A program made the translations under genes and the position numbers. A stretch of 34,326 nt of DNA, taken from contig CALLPP010000050.1 in NCBI GenBank assembly GCA_938015655.1, positions 1 to 34,326 of the forward strand, written 5' to 3'. The notes beneath the pieces are model-generated. The model saw only the letters and a program-made list of their open reading frames with translations, ran no database searches and was not told where the DNA came from. Positions 19,995-29,518 of this stretch are shown piece after piece. Position 1 is the stretch's first letter. Each line of letters begins with the position of its first letter. Source of the DNA: an uncultured Algisphaera sp. (lineage in GTDB: Bacteria > Planctomycetota > Phycisphaerae > Phycisphaerales > Phycisphaeraceae).

Positions 19995-20537
19995 CTACCC
20001 CTCTCGCTTCATCAGCACTTTGGCCGGGTTTCCAGATAAAATCACGTTGGGCTTGAACCGGCGGTTCACCAGGCTGTTGGCCACCACAACGGTGTTGTCG
20101 CCAATCACCGCCCCGTCCAAAACCGTACACCCCGCACCGATCCACACGTTCCGGCCGATCTTAATGCCCTTGGACGTGTGCCCCAAATCTTCCAAGTGGA
20201 CATCCAACGCATCCGTGCGGTAGTTGACAGACACGATGTTGACGTTCGGGCCGACGATGATGTTCTCGCCGATCTCGATGCCCCCTGCCCCGGTCGCCAC
20301 AAAGCAGCCGGTGGCGAACCCGCCCCGTGGGCCCACCACCAGCGGGCCGTCGGCGGCCTTGACCTTCACGAAGGAGCTGATCACGCAGCCCTGACCCAAC
20401 TTCAAGTTCGAGGAAAGATCCACCTCGGCCCTGGGGCTGACCTTCGCCCCAAAACGCAGATAGTAAACCGCGCTGACCACCAACGAAGGGGTCACAAAGC
20501 GCCTCAACCCTTTGATGAGTCCGTTCAGCTTCATCAT
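19995..20537 (-). CDS. Left-handed beta-helix (hexapeptide repeat) acyltransferase
   Basis: IGENIIVGPNVNIVSVNYRTDALD...KIGRNVWIGAGCTVLDGAVIGDNTVVVANSLVNRRFKPNVILSGNPAKVLMKR. Confidence 0.85.
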   Translation of the reverse strand: MMKLNGLIKGLRRFVTPSLVVSAVYYLRFGAKVSPRAEVDLSSNLKLGQGCVISSFVKVKAADGPLVVGPRGGFATGCFVATGAGGIEIGENIIVGPNVNIVSVNYRTDALDVHLEDLGHTSKGIKIGRNVWIGAGCTVLDGAVIGDNTVVVANSLVNRRFKPNVILSGNPAKVLMKREG

Positions 20538-20618
20538 GTTAAAAGAGGTACACCGTGGACGTCATTCATCAACTCAAACATCTCTCGAATCATCTTTTAA
20601 TCGACCTTCCCCCCCGGC

Positions 20619-22031
20619 TCACTTCCTCACCCGCCACCCGCCATCCTTGGACTCTAGCCACACGTCGATATTAAATACATCCGGGCTCCCCTCTCGGACC
20701 ACCCTCCGCTGGGTGAGCGCAGACAGCACGTCGGGCACAACGCCCTCGGGGCAGCCCACCACTGCGTCAGCCGGAAGCTCCATCGCCTGCACCTGCCGGG
20801 CCGCGGGCACTACGGCCGTATACTTTCCATCGCGGTACACGGTATAAAAACCCTGCTCCCCGCCGCCAACCCGCTGCTCGCGGATCGCATCTCCCACTCC
20901 GATCAGATTTCCAACCAAAAGTACCCCCAACACCCCCAACTGCACACGGTCGCGATGGGACGCGGCCAGCCGCTGGGTGGCCATGCCAACTAGCCGAAGC
21001 AGCCCCACCACCAACACCGGCAACAGCGGTAAACAGTAACGACCTTCCGGTAAAAAGACCACCCATTGCAGCAAATTGGCCAGCCAGAGCACGCCCCAGA
21101 AGCGTCTTACCCACAACAACATAAATCCCCCGACGATCAAACCCCCGCTGACCACGCAGCCCGTCGCCGCGTCGGTGTCCAGCCCCAGGGTCACCTCCAC
21201 CAGGTGTTCGGTCAGTAGCAGCCACAAGTTGTGGGCCGCTCGGCCCACGTCGATCGCCCGCAGATGCCACACAAACAGCCGCAGGTCGTCGCGGACCGCT
21301 GGCGACAACCACCACACCAGCAGGCCCGCCCCCGCACCGGCCACCACAACCGCCCACGCCCAGCGACGCCGAGACGGGTTTCGAGCCGCCTCCCAGAGCT
21401 CGCTGAAGACGTAAGCCGCCGCCACCACCGCCGCCACGCTGCGAAACGCCGCCATCACCGCGAAGCCCAATCCGATCAGGCCCCACGCCCGCAGCCCCGC
21501 AGCCCACCCGCGATCGCGGCGCCCCTCGTGCCCCAACAGTAGCAGCATCAACCCCACCGCAAAGGGCAGTTCGGTCAGCAGGTTCAGCGTCTGCTCGTAA
21601 AACAGGCTGCTCACCGCCACGCCACCGGTCACCGCCAGGGCGAAGGGCGCCCCCCGCCGGCCACCGCCCCCCACGCGCCGCATCACCAAAAACGTCAGCC
21701 CCAGCACCGCCAGAGCGCAGGCCAGCATCACCCCCTGGGCCGCCGGCCCTGGGCCGCCCACCCACCCCAGCAGCCACGGCAGCCCCGCGGGCGAAGGGTT
21801 GGCCTGCCCGCGCCCGTCCAGCATGCCTTCTCCGGCCACCAGCGACCGGCCCAGGCTGACGTACAGCGCGCTGTCGGGGGTGATCCGCCACCGGCCATTG
21901 AACCCCAGGGCGTACAGCAGCCCCAGCCCCACCACCACCGCCCCCCGCCGGCGCCACAGCCACGCGAAAGCGCCGTCCCAGGTCCGGTCGAACCCCTCTG
22001 CCACCGCCGGGTTGTCACAGCCACTGAGCAT
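20619..22031 (-). CDS. Polytopic membrane protein, GT-C (PMT/ArnT-like) glycosyltransferase candidate
   Basis: Many TM segments; WRITPDSALYVSLGRSLVAGEGMLDGRGQANPSPAGLPWLLG resembles the acidic-residue first loop of GT-C enzymes. Confidence 0.65.
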   Translation of the reverse strand: MLSGCDNPAVAEGFDRTWDGAFAWLWRRRGAVVVGLGLLYALGFNGRWRITPDSALYVSLGRSLVAGEGMLDGRGQANPSPAGLPWLLGWVGGPGPAAQGVMLACALAVLGLTFLVMRRVGGGGRRGAPFALAVTGGVAVSSLFYEQTLNLLTELPFAVGLMLLLLGHEGRRDRGWAAGLRAWGLIGLGFAVMAAFRSVAAVVAAAYVFSELWEAARNPSRRRWAWAVVVAGAGAGLLVWWLSPAVRDDLRLFVWHLRAIDVGRAAHNLWLLLTEHLVEVTLGLDTDAATGCVVSGGLIVGGFMLLWVRRFWGVLWLANLLQWVVFLPEGRYCLPLLPVLVVGLLRLVGMATQRLAASHRDRVQLGVLGVLLVGNLIGVGDAIREQRVGGGEQGFYTVYRDGKYTAVVPAARQVQAMELPADAVVGCPEGVVPDVLSALTQRRVVREGSPDVFNIDVWLESKDGGWRVRK

Positions 22032-22129
22032 CAACGCGAGCCTACTGGCACCACCCGTTTTAAGCGATCGCACCAGGCCCACGGCACGACCACCACCGCG
22101 CCCCACGAACCGCCAGGCTTCCCCACCGC

Positions 22130-23413
22130 CTAACCGGCCGTCGGGGCGTTCGCGGGGCCGCTCCGCTCCAGCCGGGCGTAGGCTCCGGCTAAACGGCGAG
22201 CGATCGCGTCGGGCGCAAATGCCTGCAACCGCTCATCGCCACGCTGCACCAGTTCTTCCGCGTACGCCCGGTCACCACACACCCGGTCCAACCCCGCCGC
22301 AATCGACGCTACGTCGTACGGGTTCACCAAACACGCCGCCTCTCCCGCCACCTCCGCCATGGCGTTTCGGTCGCTGGTGAGCACCGGCGCCCCGCAGCGA
22401 AACGCCTCGACGATTGGCAGCCCAAACCCCTCGTACAACGAAGGGAAAGCCACGCAGGCCGCACCCGCAATCAGCCCCTCTAGTTCCGCCCGGGTGACGT
22501 ACCCCAGATCCAGCACGCCGCCCGGCGCCGCCCGCCTAACGACGTCGCCGGGCAGCTTCCCGGGTCCGGTCCGCACCAGCGGAATCTTCAGGGAAGACGC
22601 CCGGTGCGCCGCGGTCAGGCGGCCGAAGTTTTTTCGCTCTTCGATCGCGCCACACGTCAGCACGTAGCCGCGGGGCTTCAACCCCAGGCCTCCTAAGGCT
22701 GCGTTCGCCACCGCCGGCTCAACCCCCGGCGCCGCCGGCAAACACTGGTAAGTGTTAACCACCTTCGCCGGATCAATCTCCAGCAACTCCACAATGTCCG
22801 CCCGGGCTGCCTCGGACACCGTCAACACCAAGTCTGCGGTCGAAGCAATCCAGTTCAGCAGCTTGAAATAAGCCTGCTTATTGATACCCGAGGTCGAGGG
22901 CAGGCGCAGCGGAATCATGTCGTGGATGCAGTAAACGTTCGCCGCCCCCTTCAGCCGCACCGGCAGCGGGCTGGTCCAGTGCGCCACGTCGGCCTGGATG
23001 CCCCGATTGCTGAGCGTCGTAAACCCCCCGGTCACCAACTGGCGAGTGATCGCCCCCCAATACAGTTGCGGACTGTTCCAGACCCCCGCCCCCACGGGCA
23101 CCGCCTCACCGCGGCTCTCCGCCACCGTCACCGAGCTGATCGGCACGCGGAAGGGGCGGGTGCGGCAAAGCCGCAGAGCCATCCGCGCCCCGCGAACCAC
23201 CTCCGCCGCCCGGCCCCGCTTGCCCTGCGGCGGCGACTCAAAAAACTGCACTTCCTTCACCAGGTCCGAAGCACCCCGTGCGACCGGCTTGCTGTAAAGC
23301 ACGTCCAGGCGGTGCCCCATCGAGCTCAGCAACTCAGCGGTGGATGACGCGTACGTAGCAATCCCCGTACCCAGCCCCATCTCCAGGTTGTGACCGTCCA
23401 TCAAGATGCGCAC
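22130..23413 (-). CDS. Family 4 glycosyltransferase
   Basis: VRILMDGHNLEMGLGTGIATYAS...VLTCGAIEERKNFGRLTAAH...VAFPSLYEGFGLPIVEAFRCGAPVLTSDRNAMAEVAGEAACLVNPYDV. Start GTG 23413 or ATG 23401. Confidence 0.9.
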   Translation of the reverse strand: MRILMDGHNLEMGLGTGIATYASSTAELLSSMGHRLDVLYSKPVARGASDLVKEVQFFESPPQGKRGRAAEVVRGARMALRLCRTRPFRVPISSVTVAESRGEAVPVGAGVWNSPQLYWGAITRQLVTGGFTTLSNRGIQADVAHWTSPLPVRLKGAANVYCIHDMIPLRLPSTSGINKQAYFKLLNWIASTADLVLTVSEAARADIVELLEIDPAKVVNTYQCLPAAPGVEPAVANAALGGLGLKPRGYVLTCGAIEERKNFGRLTAAHRASSLKIPLVRTGPGKLPGDVVRRAAPGGVLDLGYVTRAELEGLIAGAACVAFPSLYEGFGLPIVEAFRCGAPVLTSDRNAMAEVAGEAACLVNPYDVASIAAGLDRVCGDRAYAEELVQRGDERLQAFAPDAIARRLAGAYARLERSGPANAPTAG

Positions 23414-24276
23414 GGTGCTTCTCCCTGCATAGCCGGTTCGGAAGTGGCCGGCCCCAACGTCAGCCCCTGGTCCGCGTAGTAACGCCCACACACCGCCTGG
23501 GGCGCTCCCTGCGCCGCCACCCGGCCACCTTGCAGGTAGAGCACCCGGTCGCACAACTTCAACACCGTCGACACCTCGTGGCTCACGTACAACATGGTGA
23601 GCCCGCGGGCCCGCTGCTCGGCAATACGGGCATAACACTTCGCCTGAAACGCCGCATCACCCACCGCCAGTATTTCGTCCACGATCAGCAATTCCGGGTC
23701 CAGGTGCGTGGCCACCGAAAACCCCAAACGCGCCAGCATGCCCGACGAGTAGTAGCGGACCGGCTGCTCCATCAACTCGCCCAGCTCGGCAAAAGCCTCA
23801 ATGGCCCCGAACCGCGCCCGTACCTCCCGGCGGGTCAGCCCCAGCAGCACCCCGTTGAGATAGACGTTCTCACGGCCGGTCAGGTCCGGGTGCACCCCCG
23901 CCCCCAGCCCTAGCAGCGGGCTCACCCGGCCACGAATCGTCACCCGGCCGGTGGTCGGCCGCAGCACGCCCGCCGCCAGCGACAACACCGTGCTCTTGCC
24001 CGAGCCGTTGCGCCCCAGCAGCGCCAACGCCTCACCGCGGTGCAAACAGAAACTCACGTTCCTCAAGGCGTCGGTCCACCCCGTCGCGCGCGTTTCCCGC
24101 CCCCGCCGGCGAACCCGCTGCGCCAGCCAGTCTTTCAATCCGTAGCAGCCCGCCGTACGCCGGAAGCGTTTGCCCACACCGCTGAACTCGATCAACGGAT
24201 CCCCCGCAGGCACGGCGCGCGGGCCGGTGCCGGTCGGGCCCGAGATAAGAGGGGGCAGCGTCGTCATAAAGAGCAC
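23401..24276 (-). CDS. Polysaccharide ABC exporter ATP-binding protein (Wzt/KpsT/TagH-like)
   Basis: LLGRNGSGKSTVLSLAAGVLRPTTGRVTIRGRVSPLLGLGAGVHPDLTGRENVYLNGVLLGL...RYYSSGMLARLGFSVATHLDPELLIVDEILAVGD. Confidence 0.93.
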   Translation of the reverse strand: MLFMTTLPPLISGPTGTGPRAVPAGDPLIEFSGVGKRFRRTAGCYGLKDWLAQRVRRRGRETRATGWTDALRNVSFCLHRGEALALLGRNGSGKSTVLSLAAGVLRPTTGRVTIRGRVSPLLGLGAGVHPDLTGRENVYLNGVLLGLTRREVRARFGAIEAFAELGELMEQPVRYYSSGMLARLGFSVATHLDPELLIVDEILAVGDAAFQAKCYARIAEQRARGLTMLYVSHEVSTVLKLCDRVLYLQGGRVAAQGAPQAVCGRYYADQGLTLGPATSEPAMQGEAPCAS

Positions 24277-24313
24277 ACCATCCGCGACAGCGTACCGACC
24301 TCAGCGCCCGCGC

Positions 24314-25144
24314 TCAGATCAACTCGGCAAACCGCGGCTCCAAGCGCCGGAACACCACCACCCCCGCAGCCACCGCCGACACCGCCCAGGCCACCGCCAA
24401 CCCCAATATCCAAAGATCGACGCTGGCGTTGATCATCACGTCGCGCCAAAGCACCACCAGGCACCCCATCGGGTTGGCGTAAAGAATCCACTTCAAATCC
24501 TGCGGAATCAGGTCCGGCGGATACACCACCGGCGTCAAGTAAAAGAGCATCAGCAGGCCGATGCCGATCAGCCGTTCGAGGTCTCGCAGCACCAAGTTGC
24601 CCGCCGCTGCCAGCAGCGCCAACCCTAAGGTCAACAACGCCTGGACCAGCAGCAGCAGCGGCAGCTGCCACAGCCACGCCAGCCGCGGTCGGCCGCCGGA
24701 CCCAAAAAGAAACAACAGCATGATCGGCAGGGTCAGCACGAAGTGCAGCAACTCGTTCAAAAGCCCGCTGATCACCGCATAAACCCGCGGGAAGCTCACC
24801 TGCTTAATAAGCGTCGCATTCACGACCAGCGCGTTCGCACCGCCCGCCACCGCGTTGTTGAACCACTGCCAGGGGAAAAGCCCCAGCACCAAAAACAAGG
24901 TGTACCCCACCTCCCCGGTGTCCACCCGAATGAACCGACGAAACACCAGGTAGTACACCACCGCGAAGGCCAGAGGCTGAAGCACCGACCACGCATAGCC
25001 CAGCACCGTCCGCTTGTAGCGAACCCGAAACTCCTTGAGCACCAACACCGTCAGCAGGTCGCGGGCGTGCTCGATGCGGTGGGGGGAGTGCTTCAACATC
25101 ACGGCGAACGGCAAGCGGTCGGGGACCAGCAGCAACTCACGCAT
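24314..25144 (-). CDS. Polysaccharide ABC exporter permease (Wzm/ABC-2 type)
   Basis: DLLTVLVLKEFRVRYKRTVLGYAWSVLQPLAFAVVYYLVFRRFIRVDTGEVGYTLFLVLGLFPWQWFNNAV; ~6 TM segments; adjacent to the ATPase. Confidence 0.92.
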   Translation of the reverse strand: MRELLLVPDRLPFAVMLKHSPHRIEHARDLLTVLVLKEFRVRYKRTVLGYAWSVLQPLAFAVVYYLVFRRFIRVDTGEVGYTLFLVLGLFPWQWFNNAVAGGANALVVNATLIKQVSFPRVYAVISGLLNELLHFVLTLPIMLLFLFGSGGRPRLAWLWQLPLLLLVQALLTLGLALLAAAGNLVLRDLERLIGIGLLMLFYLTPVVYPPDLIPQDLKWILYANPMGCLVVLWRDVMINASVDLWILGLAVAWAVSAVAAGVVVFRRLEPRFAELI

Positions 25145-26090
25145 CGCGTCTAAGCAGCAGGTTCTGCGGCCAATCCACGCTTTCAAACCAGCCCGGCAGC
25201 GCCGCAAAGTCCAGAGGCTGAACCTTACCCCAGGCATCAATCAGCCCCACCGAAAACCCCATATCGCGTAACCGCTCCAAATAAGGTACCGGCTCGTACC
25301 CCGCCAAGCCCAGGAACAGCGGCGAAAACTCGATCACGATCGCCAACCGGCGGTTGGCCTCCAACGTCCGCGTCATCCCTTCCAGGATCGCCGGCTCGGC
25401 CCCCTCGGCATCGATCTTCATCACATCGACCTTCAGCGTCTCACCGACTGCCTCCTGCAAGTAGGCATCCAGCGTCACCGTCTCCACGGTGATGTGCTCC
25501 TGATCCGCCTCGTTCTCCGCCCCGCCGTGGATCAGGGTGTGCCCACCACACGACCCCGCCGAGCGGCGCAGCGTCATCTCCCCCGCCTCACGCCACAACG
25601 CCTTCCGCGAGGCCTGCACGTCCCAAAAACCGTTCACGTCCGACGCGTTACGCAAACACCAGTGGTTGCGCGGATCCGGCTCAAACGCGAACACCCTGCC
25701 CTGGGCCCCGACCGCCCGGCGCCCCACCAATGTAAAATAGCCCACGTTCGCTCCCACATCGATGAAAGTCATCCCCGGCTCCAGCAGCTCGCGCAGCACC
25801 TGGGTCGTGTTCGCCTCCCACACATCGCCCAGCATCAGGTGCGGTGCAATCGCGTTGTCGTCCGTCGGCACGTACATCAGCATGCCCTGCACGCGCGTCA
25901 GCGCACGCCGGTCGCCCAGGTAAACCGAGCCGCCACCCCCGCCGCCCAACCCTCCCAGCCCACCCCGCGACTCCATCAGCCGCTGAACCTCATCGCGGGC
26001 CTTCTGCTTCTCCTGATCAATCATCCCCTGCAGTTCTGCCCGCACCTGATTGAACACAAACCTACGCAGACGGCGAAGCAAGCTTTTCAT
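25137..26090 (-). CDS. FkbM family methyltransferase
   Basis: MTFIDVGANVGYFTLVGRRAVGAQGRVFAFEPDPRNHWCLRNAS...VDVMKIDAEGAEPAILEGM. Confidence 0.92.
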   Translation of the reverse strand: MKSLLRRLRRFVFNQVRAELQGMIDQEKQKARDEVQRLMESRGGLGGLGGGGGGSVYLGDRRALTRVQGMLMYVPTDDNAIAPHLMLGDVWEANTTQVLRELLEPGMTFIDVGANVGYFTLVGRRAVGAQGRVFAFEPDPRNHWCLRNASDVNGFWDVQASRKALWREAGEMTLRRSAGSCGGHTLIHGGAENEADQEHITVETVTLDAYLQEAVGETLKVDVMKIDAEGAEPAILEGMTRTLEANRRLAIVIEFSPLFLGLAGYEPVPYLERLRDMGFSVGLIDAWGKVQPLDFAALPGWFESVDWPQNLLLRRDA

Positions 26091-26194
26091 AAAAAAGTCG
26101 GGGTAGAAGTCGCAGCGGCCCGGAACGGTCAACCCGACAGTGTAATCCACCAACCCCACCACGTTGCCCTCACCCCGAGAGTACGCCTCAGGAC

Positions 26195-26331
26195 GTGTGA
26201 GAGAAGCCACGCACGCCTATGTGCGGCGAAAACGTTGGCTCACCTCCCCGCAACGACGGCCGGGGCTCGGCCGCCGCCTTAGGAGCGAACGCTTTCGCTC
26301 GCCCGCAACAAGCACGTGGCTTCTCACACAC
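26195..26331. repeat. Imperfect 17-bp inverted repeat (one mismatch) enclosing smaller hairpins
   Basis: gtgtgagagaagccacg (26195-26211) versus cgtggcttctcacacac (26315-26331); inner perfect hairpin gagcgaa-cgct-ttcgctc at 26283-26300. Confidence 0.75.
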
Positions 26332-26335
26332 GTTT

Positions 26336-27454
26336 TCAAGCACGCGTCAATTCGGCGTAACGCCGCAAATGGGCCGCACCAAACGCCACCAACGAAAAAC
26401 AGCCAGACCGCCGCAACCCCCTCCGGGCCAGCCCCGCCGCCAGCCGCGGGCGACGCAGGACCCGGGCCATCGCGTCCGCAAACCCCACCGAATCATCGGG
26501 CGCCACCAGCAGCGCCGCGCCGCCCGCCACCTCGGGCAAACACGACGCGTTGCTACAAACCACCGGCGTACCGGCCCGCATGGCCTCGGCCAGCGGCAGG
26601 CCGAACCCCTCGTACCGGCTGGGCACCGCCACCAGCGCCGCAGCACGGTACATCGCCGCCAACGCCTCGTGCTCGACGTACCCACAAAACATCACCTGAC
26701 GGTCGATACCCAGCCGCCGGGAAAGGTCCTCCGCCTCCGGATAGCGCCGATCACGCGGCCCCACCACCAGCAACCGCACGTCGCCTAAATCAGGACAGCC
26801 CGCCCGCATCTGCGCAAACGCCCGCACCAAGCCCGGCACGTTTTTGTAAGGATCACGACGCCCCACGTTCAGGATAAAACGTCCGGCATCTCGGGCCGCC
26901 GCCGGCATCCCCTCCGCCAACCCCGCGGGTGGAGCAACCGCATTGTGAATCACCGTGATTTTTTCCCGACGCACCTCCAGCGTGCGCACGATGTCCCTGG
27001 CCGAGTAATCACTGACGGTCAACACCGCCGCCGCGCGGCGGGTCTGGAGCCTCAACCACCGCTCCCAAAACCACAGCAAACGCTGCTTCCGGCTGCGGGC
27101 CAGCTGCCCCCGGCACACCAGCGGGATCACGTCGTGCAGAGTCACCACCCGCCGCCACCGTCCCCGCAGCGGCGCAAACACGTCCGGACAGTGAAGCACC
27201 GCGTCACGCTCGCCGGGCCGCTGGCGGGCGCCACCCCAACCCACGCGGCCCGGCTTAGGCACCAGCCTCAGCGCCGACGAACGCTGCACCGCCGCCGGCA
27301 ACGCATCCATCACCTCCGGGCGGATCCACGCCGTCACCGGGCGGTCGGGGCCCGCCGCGTCGATCCCCCGCAAGAGATTCAGCGTGTAGACCCCGATCCC
27401 CGACGGCTCGGGCCCCAGGGTCCGGGCGTCGATCGTTGTCGCAGCCGTAGGCAT
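26336..27454 (-). CDS. Family 4 glycosyltransferase
   Basis: IDARTLGPEPSGIGVYTLNLLRGI...FILNVGRRDPYKNVPGLVRAFAQM...LVAVPSRYEGFGLPLAEAMRAGTPVVCSNASCLPEVAGGAALLV. Confidence 0.93.
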   Translation of the reverse strand: MPTAATTIDARTLGPEPSGIGVYTLNLLRGIDAAGPDRPVTAWIRPEVMDALPAAVQRSSALRLVPKPGRVGWGGARQRPGERDAVLHCPDVFAPLRGRWRRVVTLHDVIPLVCRGQLARSRKQRLLWFWERWLRLQTRRAAAVLTVSDYSARDIVRTLEVRREKITVIHNAVAPPAGLAEGMPAAARDAGRFILNVGRRDPYKNVPGLVRAFAQMRAGCPDLGDVRLLVVGPRDRRYPEAEDLSRRLGIDRQVMFCGYVEHEALAAMYRAAALVAVPSRYEGFGLPLAEAMRAGTPVVCSNASCLPEVAGGAALLVAPDDSVGFADAMARVLRRPRLAAGLARRGLRRSGCFSLVAFGAAHLRRYAELTRA

Positions 27455-27606
27455 AGCCGCGATGGTACGTCCACCGCCGTCCCGCACACGCCCCCCAGGC
27501 TCCACCCCAGCTCGTCCCCCTCCGTACCGAGTTCACCGCACTCAGATCCGAAGCCGTCCCGGCGCCACGACCTCGCCGGCCCGCCGCTCCCCGTGCAACC
27601 CGAAAG

Positions 27607-27646
27607 AAAAGCCGACACCGCGGCCGGCGGCCACGGCGTCGGCTTT
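27607..27646. terminator. Rho-independent-like (bidirectional) hairpin between frr and the glycan locus
   Basis: aaaagccgacaccg - cggccggcggcca - cggcgtcggctttt: 14-bp arms with one mismatch, flanked by A4 and T4. Confidence 0.55.
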
Positions 27647-27845
27647 TGCGGTGGCTCTGCGCCCAAAGCCCCGTCGGCCCGCGTCGCCGCCAGAACGCAG
27701 CATCGAAACTCAACCGGCTGCCGCCAGCGCGACGCGGTTTTCGCAAGGAGGTTGAAGCAGACAACCCCGAAGGATTACCGATGACACCGAAGCCGCGGAG
27801 GCCGCAGCCCACAAGACACGCGTTTAAATAATTCGATGCGGTGCT

Positions 27846-28412
27846 CTAAACGGCTTCAATGTCTGCCGTCTTCTCCGACACCAGCTTGTCCACGACCCCC
27901 TCGTACTTCTTCAGCAGACCCTGGATTTCGTCTTTCGCCCCCTTTACGTCGTCCTCACTCACCGGGCTATCCTTGTCTTTACCCGCCTGGTCCACGTGCT
28001 TGTTCGCGTCGCGCCGCGCGTTGCGGATGGTGACCTTCGCGTGTTCGCCCATCTGCTTCACACTAGCCACCAGCTGCTTGCGGCGGTCACCCGACAAACT
28101 CGGAATACTCAGCCGCACCTGCTTGGCGTCCACCACCGGCGTCATCCCCAGATTTGCCTTCTCCAGACTCTTGGCGATCTCGTTGGCCGTGCTCGGGTCA
28201 AAAGGCTTGATGAGTAGTTGATTGCTCTCGGGCGCCGAGATCAGCGCCACCGACCGCAGCTCGGTTTCCGCCCCATAGCACTCGACCTTTACCATCTCCA
28301 CCATCGACGCGTTGGCCCGCCCGGTCCGCACGCCCTTCATCTCGTGCTTGACGTGGTCCACGCCCTTCTGCATCGCCTCTTCGGCTTCAAGTTGAATTTC
28401 GTCGAGGTCCAT
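27846..28412 (-). CDS. frr: Ribosome recycling factor
   Basis: MKGVRTGRANASMVEMVKVECYGAETELRSVALISAPESNQLLIKPFDPSTANEIAKSLEKANLGMTPVVD...RRKQLVASVKQMGEHAKVTIRNARRDANK. Confidence 0.96.
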   Translation of the reverse strand: MDLDEIQLEAEEAMQKGVDHVKHEMKGVRTGRANASMVEMVKVECYGAETELRSVALISAPESNQLLIKPFDPSTANEIAKSLEKANLGMTPVVDAKQVRLSIPSLSGDRRKQLVASVKQMGEHAKVTIRNARRDANKHVDQAGKDKDSPVSEDDVKGAKDEIQGLLKKYEGVVDKLVSEKTADIEAV

Positions 28413-28651
28413 TGCGTTGCGCTCCATGAGTAGGACGGGGGATGGCACATCCTACAAATCCCCGCGTCGCTGCGCGGCCGCTCGGCGCCGGACGCCCCCC
28501 CGGCCAAGCCGGGCGTGCCCGGGCCGGGACCCACCCCAAACATCGCTACGGATGACCTTCATCTCCGCGAAAGCCGGACCCCAGCCAAAATGGCCCCCGC
28601 CCAGCAAGAACCAGTTCCACCACGCTCCCGCCCCGCCGCCGGGCCCGAACG

Positions 28652-29419
28652 TCAAGACGAGCCGCCTACCCCCACCACCACCCGCGTGCCGATGTCCTCG
28701 CCCTGCACCACCCGCGCAATGTTGCCCGGCTTTTTCATGTCGAAGACCACGATCGGAATGTTCTGCGCCCGGCACTGGGCAAAGCTGCCTACGTCCATCA
28801 CCTTCAAATCGCGCTCGATCGCCTCGTCAAACGTGATCGAGTCGTAGCGCACCGCGTCGTCAAACTTGTTGGGGTCCTTGTCGTAGATCCCGTCCACCTT
28901 CGTCGCCTTGAGCACCACGCTGGCCCCGATCTCGCTGGCCCGCAGGCTCGCGCCGCTGTCGGTCGTGCTAAACGGGTTGCCCGTGCCCGCCGCAAAAATC
29001 ACCACCCGCCCCTTCTCCAGATGCCGCAGCGCCCGGCCGCGGATGAAGTGCTCGGCCACCGACGACACCATCAACGCGCTCATCACCCGCGCCGGCACGC
29101 CCGCGGTCTCCAGCGCCTCCTTCAGCGCCAGCGCGTTCACCACCGTGCCCAGCATCCCCATCTGGTCCGCGATCGCCTGCGGGATCAGCCCCTCCTCGGC
29201 CAGCGTCGCCCCGCGGATGATGTTGCCCCCGCCCACCACCACCGCCAGCTCGGTGCCCTGCCGCGCCGCCTCGGCGATCTCCCCGGCGATCAGCTTCAGC
29301 TCTTTCGAGTCGATCCCAAAGCCGTCCTTCGCACAGAAAGACTCGCCGCTGATCTTCAGCAAAGCGCGGTGATAATGGGGCTTGTCTGACGGGTTCACGG
29401 GCTCAGCAGGCGTGTTCAT
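28652..29419 (-). CDS. pyrH: UMP kinase
   Basis: ALLKISGESFCAKDGFGID, VVVGGGNIIRGATL, DQMGMLGTVVNALAL, FAAGTGNPFSTTDSGASLRASEI, KVDGIYDKDPNK. Confidence 0.97.
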   Translation of the reverse strand: MNTPAEPVNPSDKPHYHRALLKISGESFCAKDGFGIDSKELKLIAGEIAEAARQGTELAVVVGGGNIIRGATLAEEGLIPQAIADQMGMLGTVVNALALKEALETAGVPARVMSALMVSSVAEHFIRGRALRHLEKGRVVIFAAGTGNPFSTTDSGASLRASEIGASVVLKATKVDGIYDKDPNKFDDAVRYDSITFDEAIERDLKVMDVGSFAQCRAQNIPIVVFDMKKPGNIARVVQGEDIGTRVVVGVGGSS

Positions 29420-29518
29420 GGGCAGGATTGAACCACCCCCGGGGCCCCACGTCCACCGAAAACACCACGCCCCGCGATTTCCACCGGTTTCTGGCCGCGC
29501 AGGGGGTACGATTCAGCC

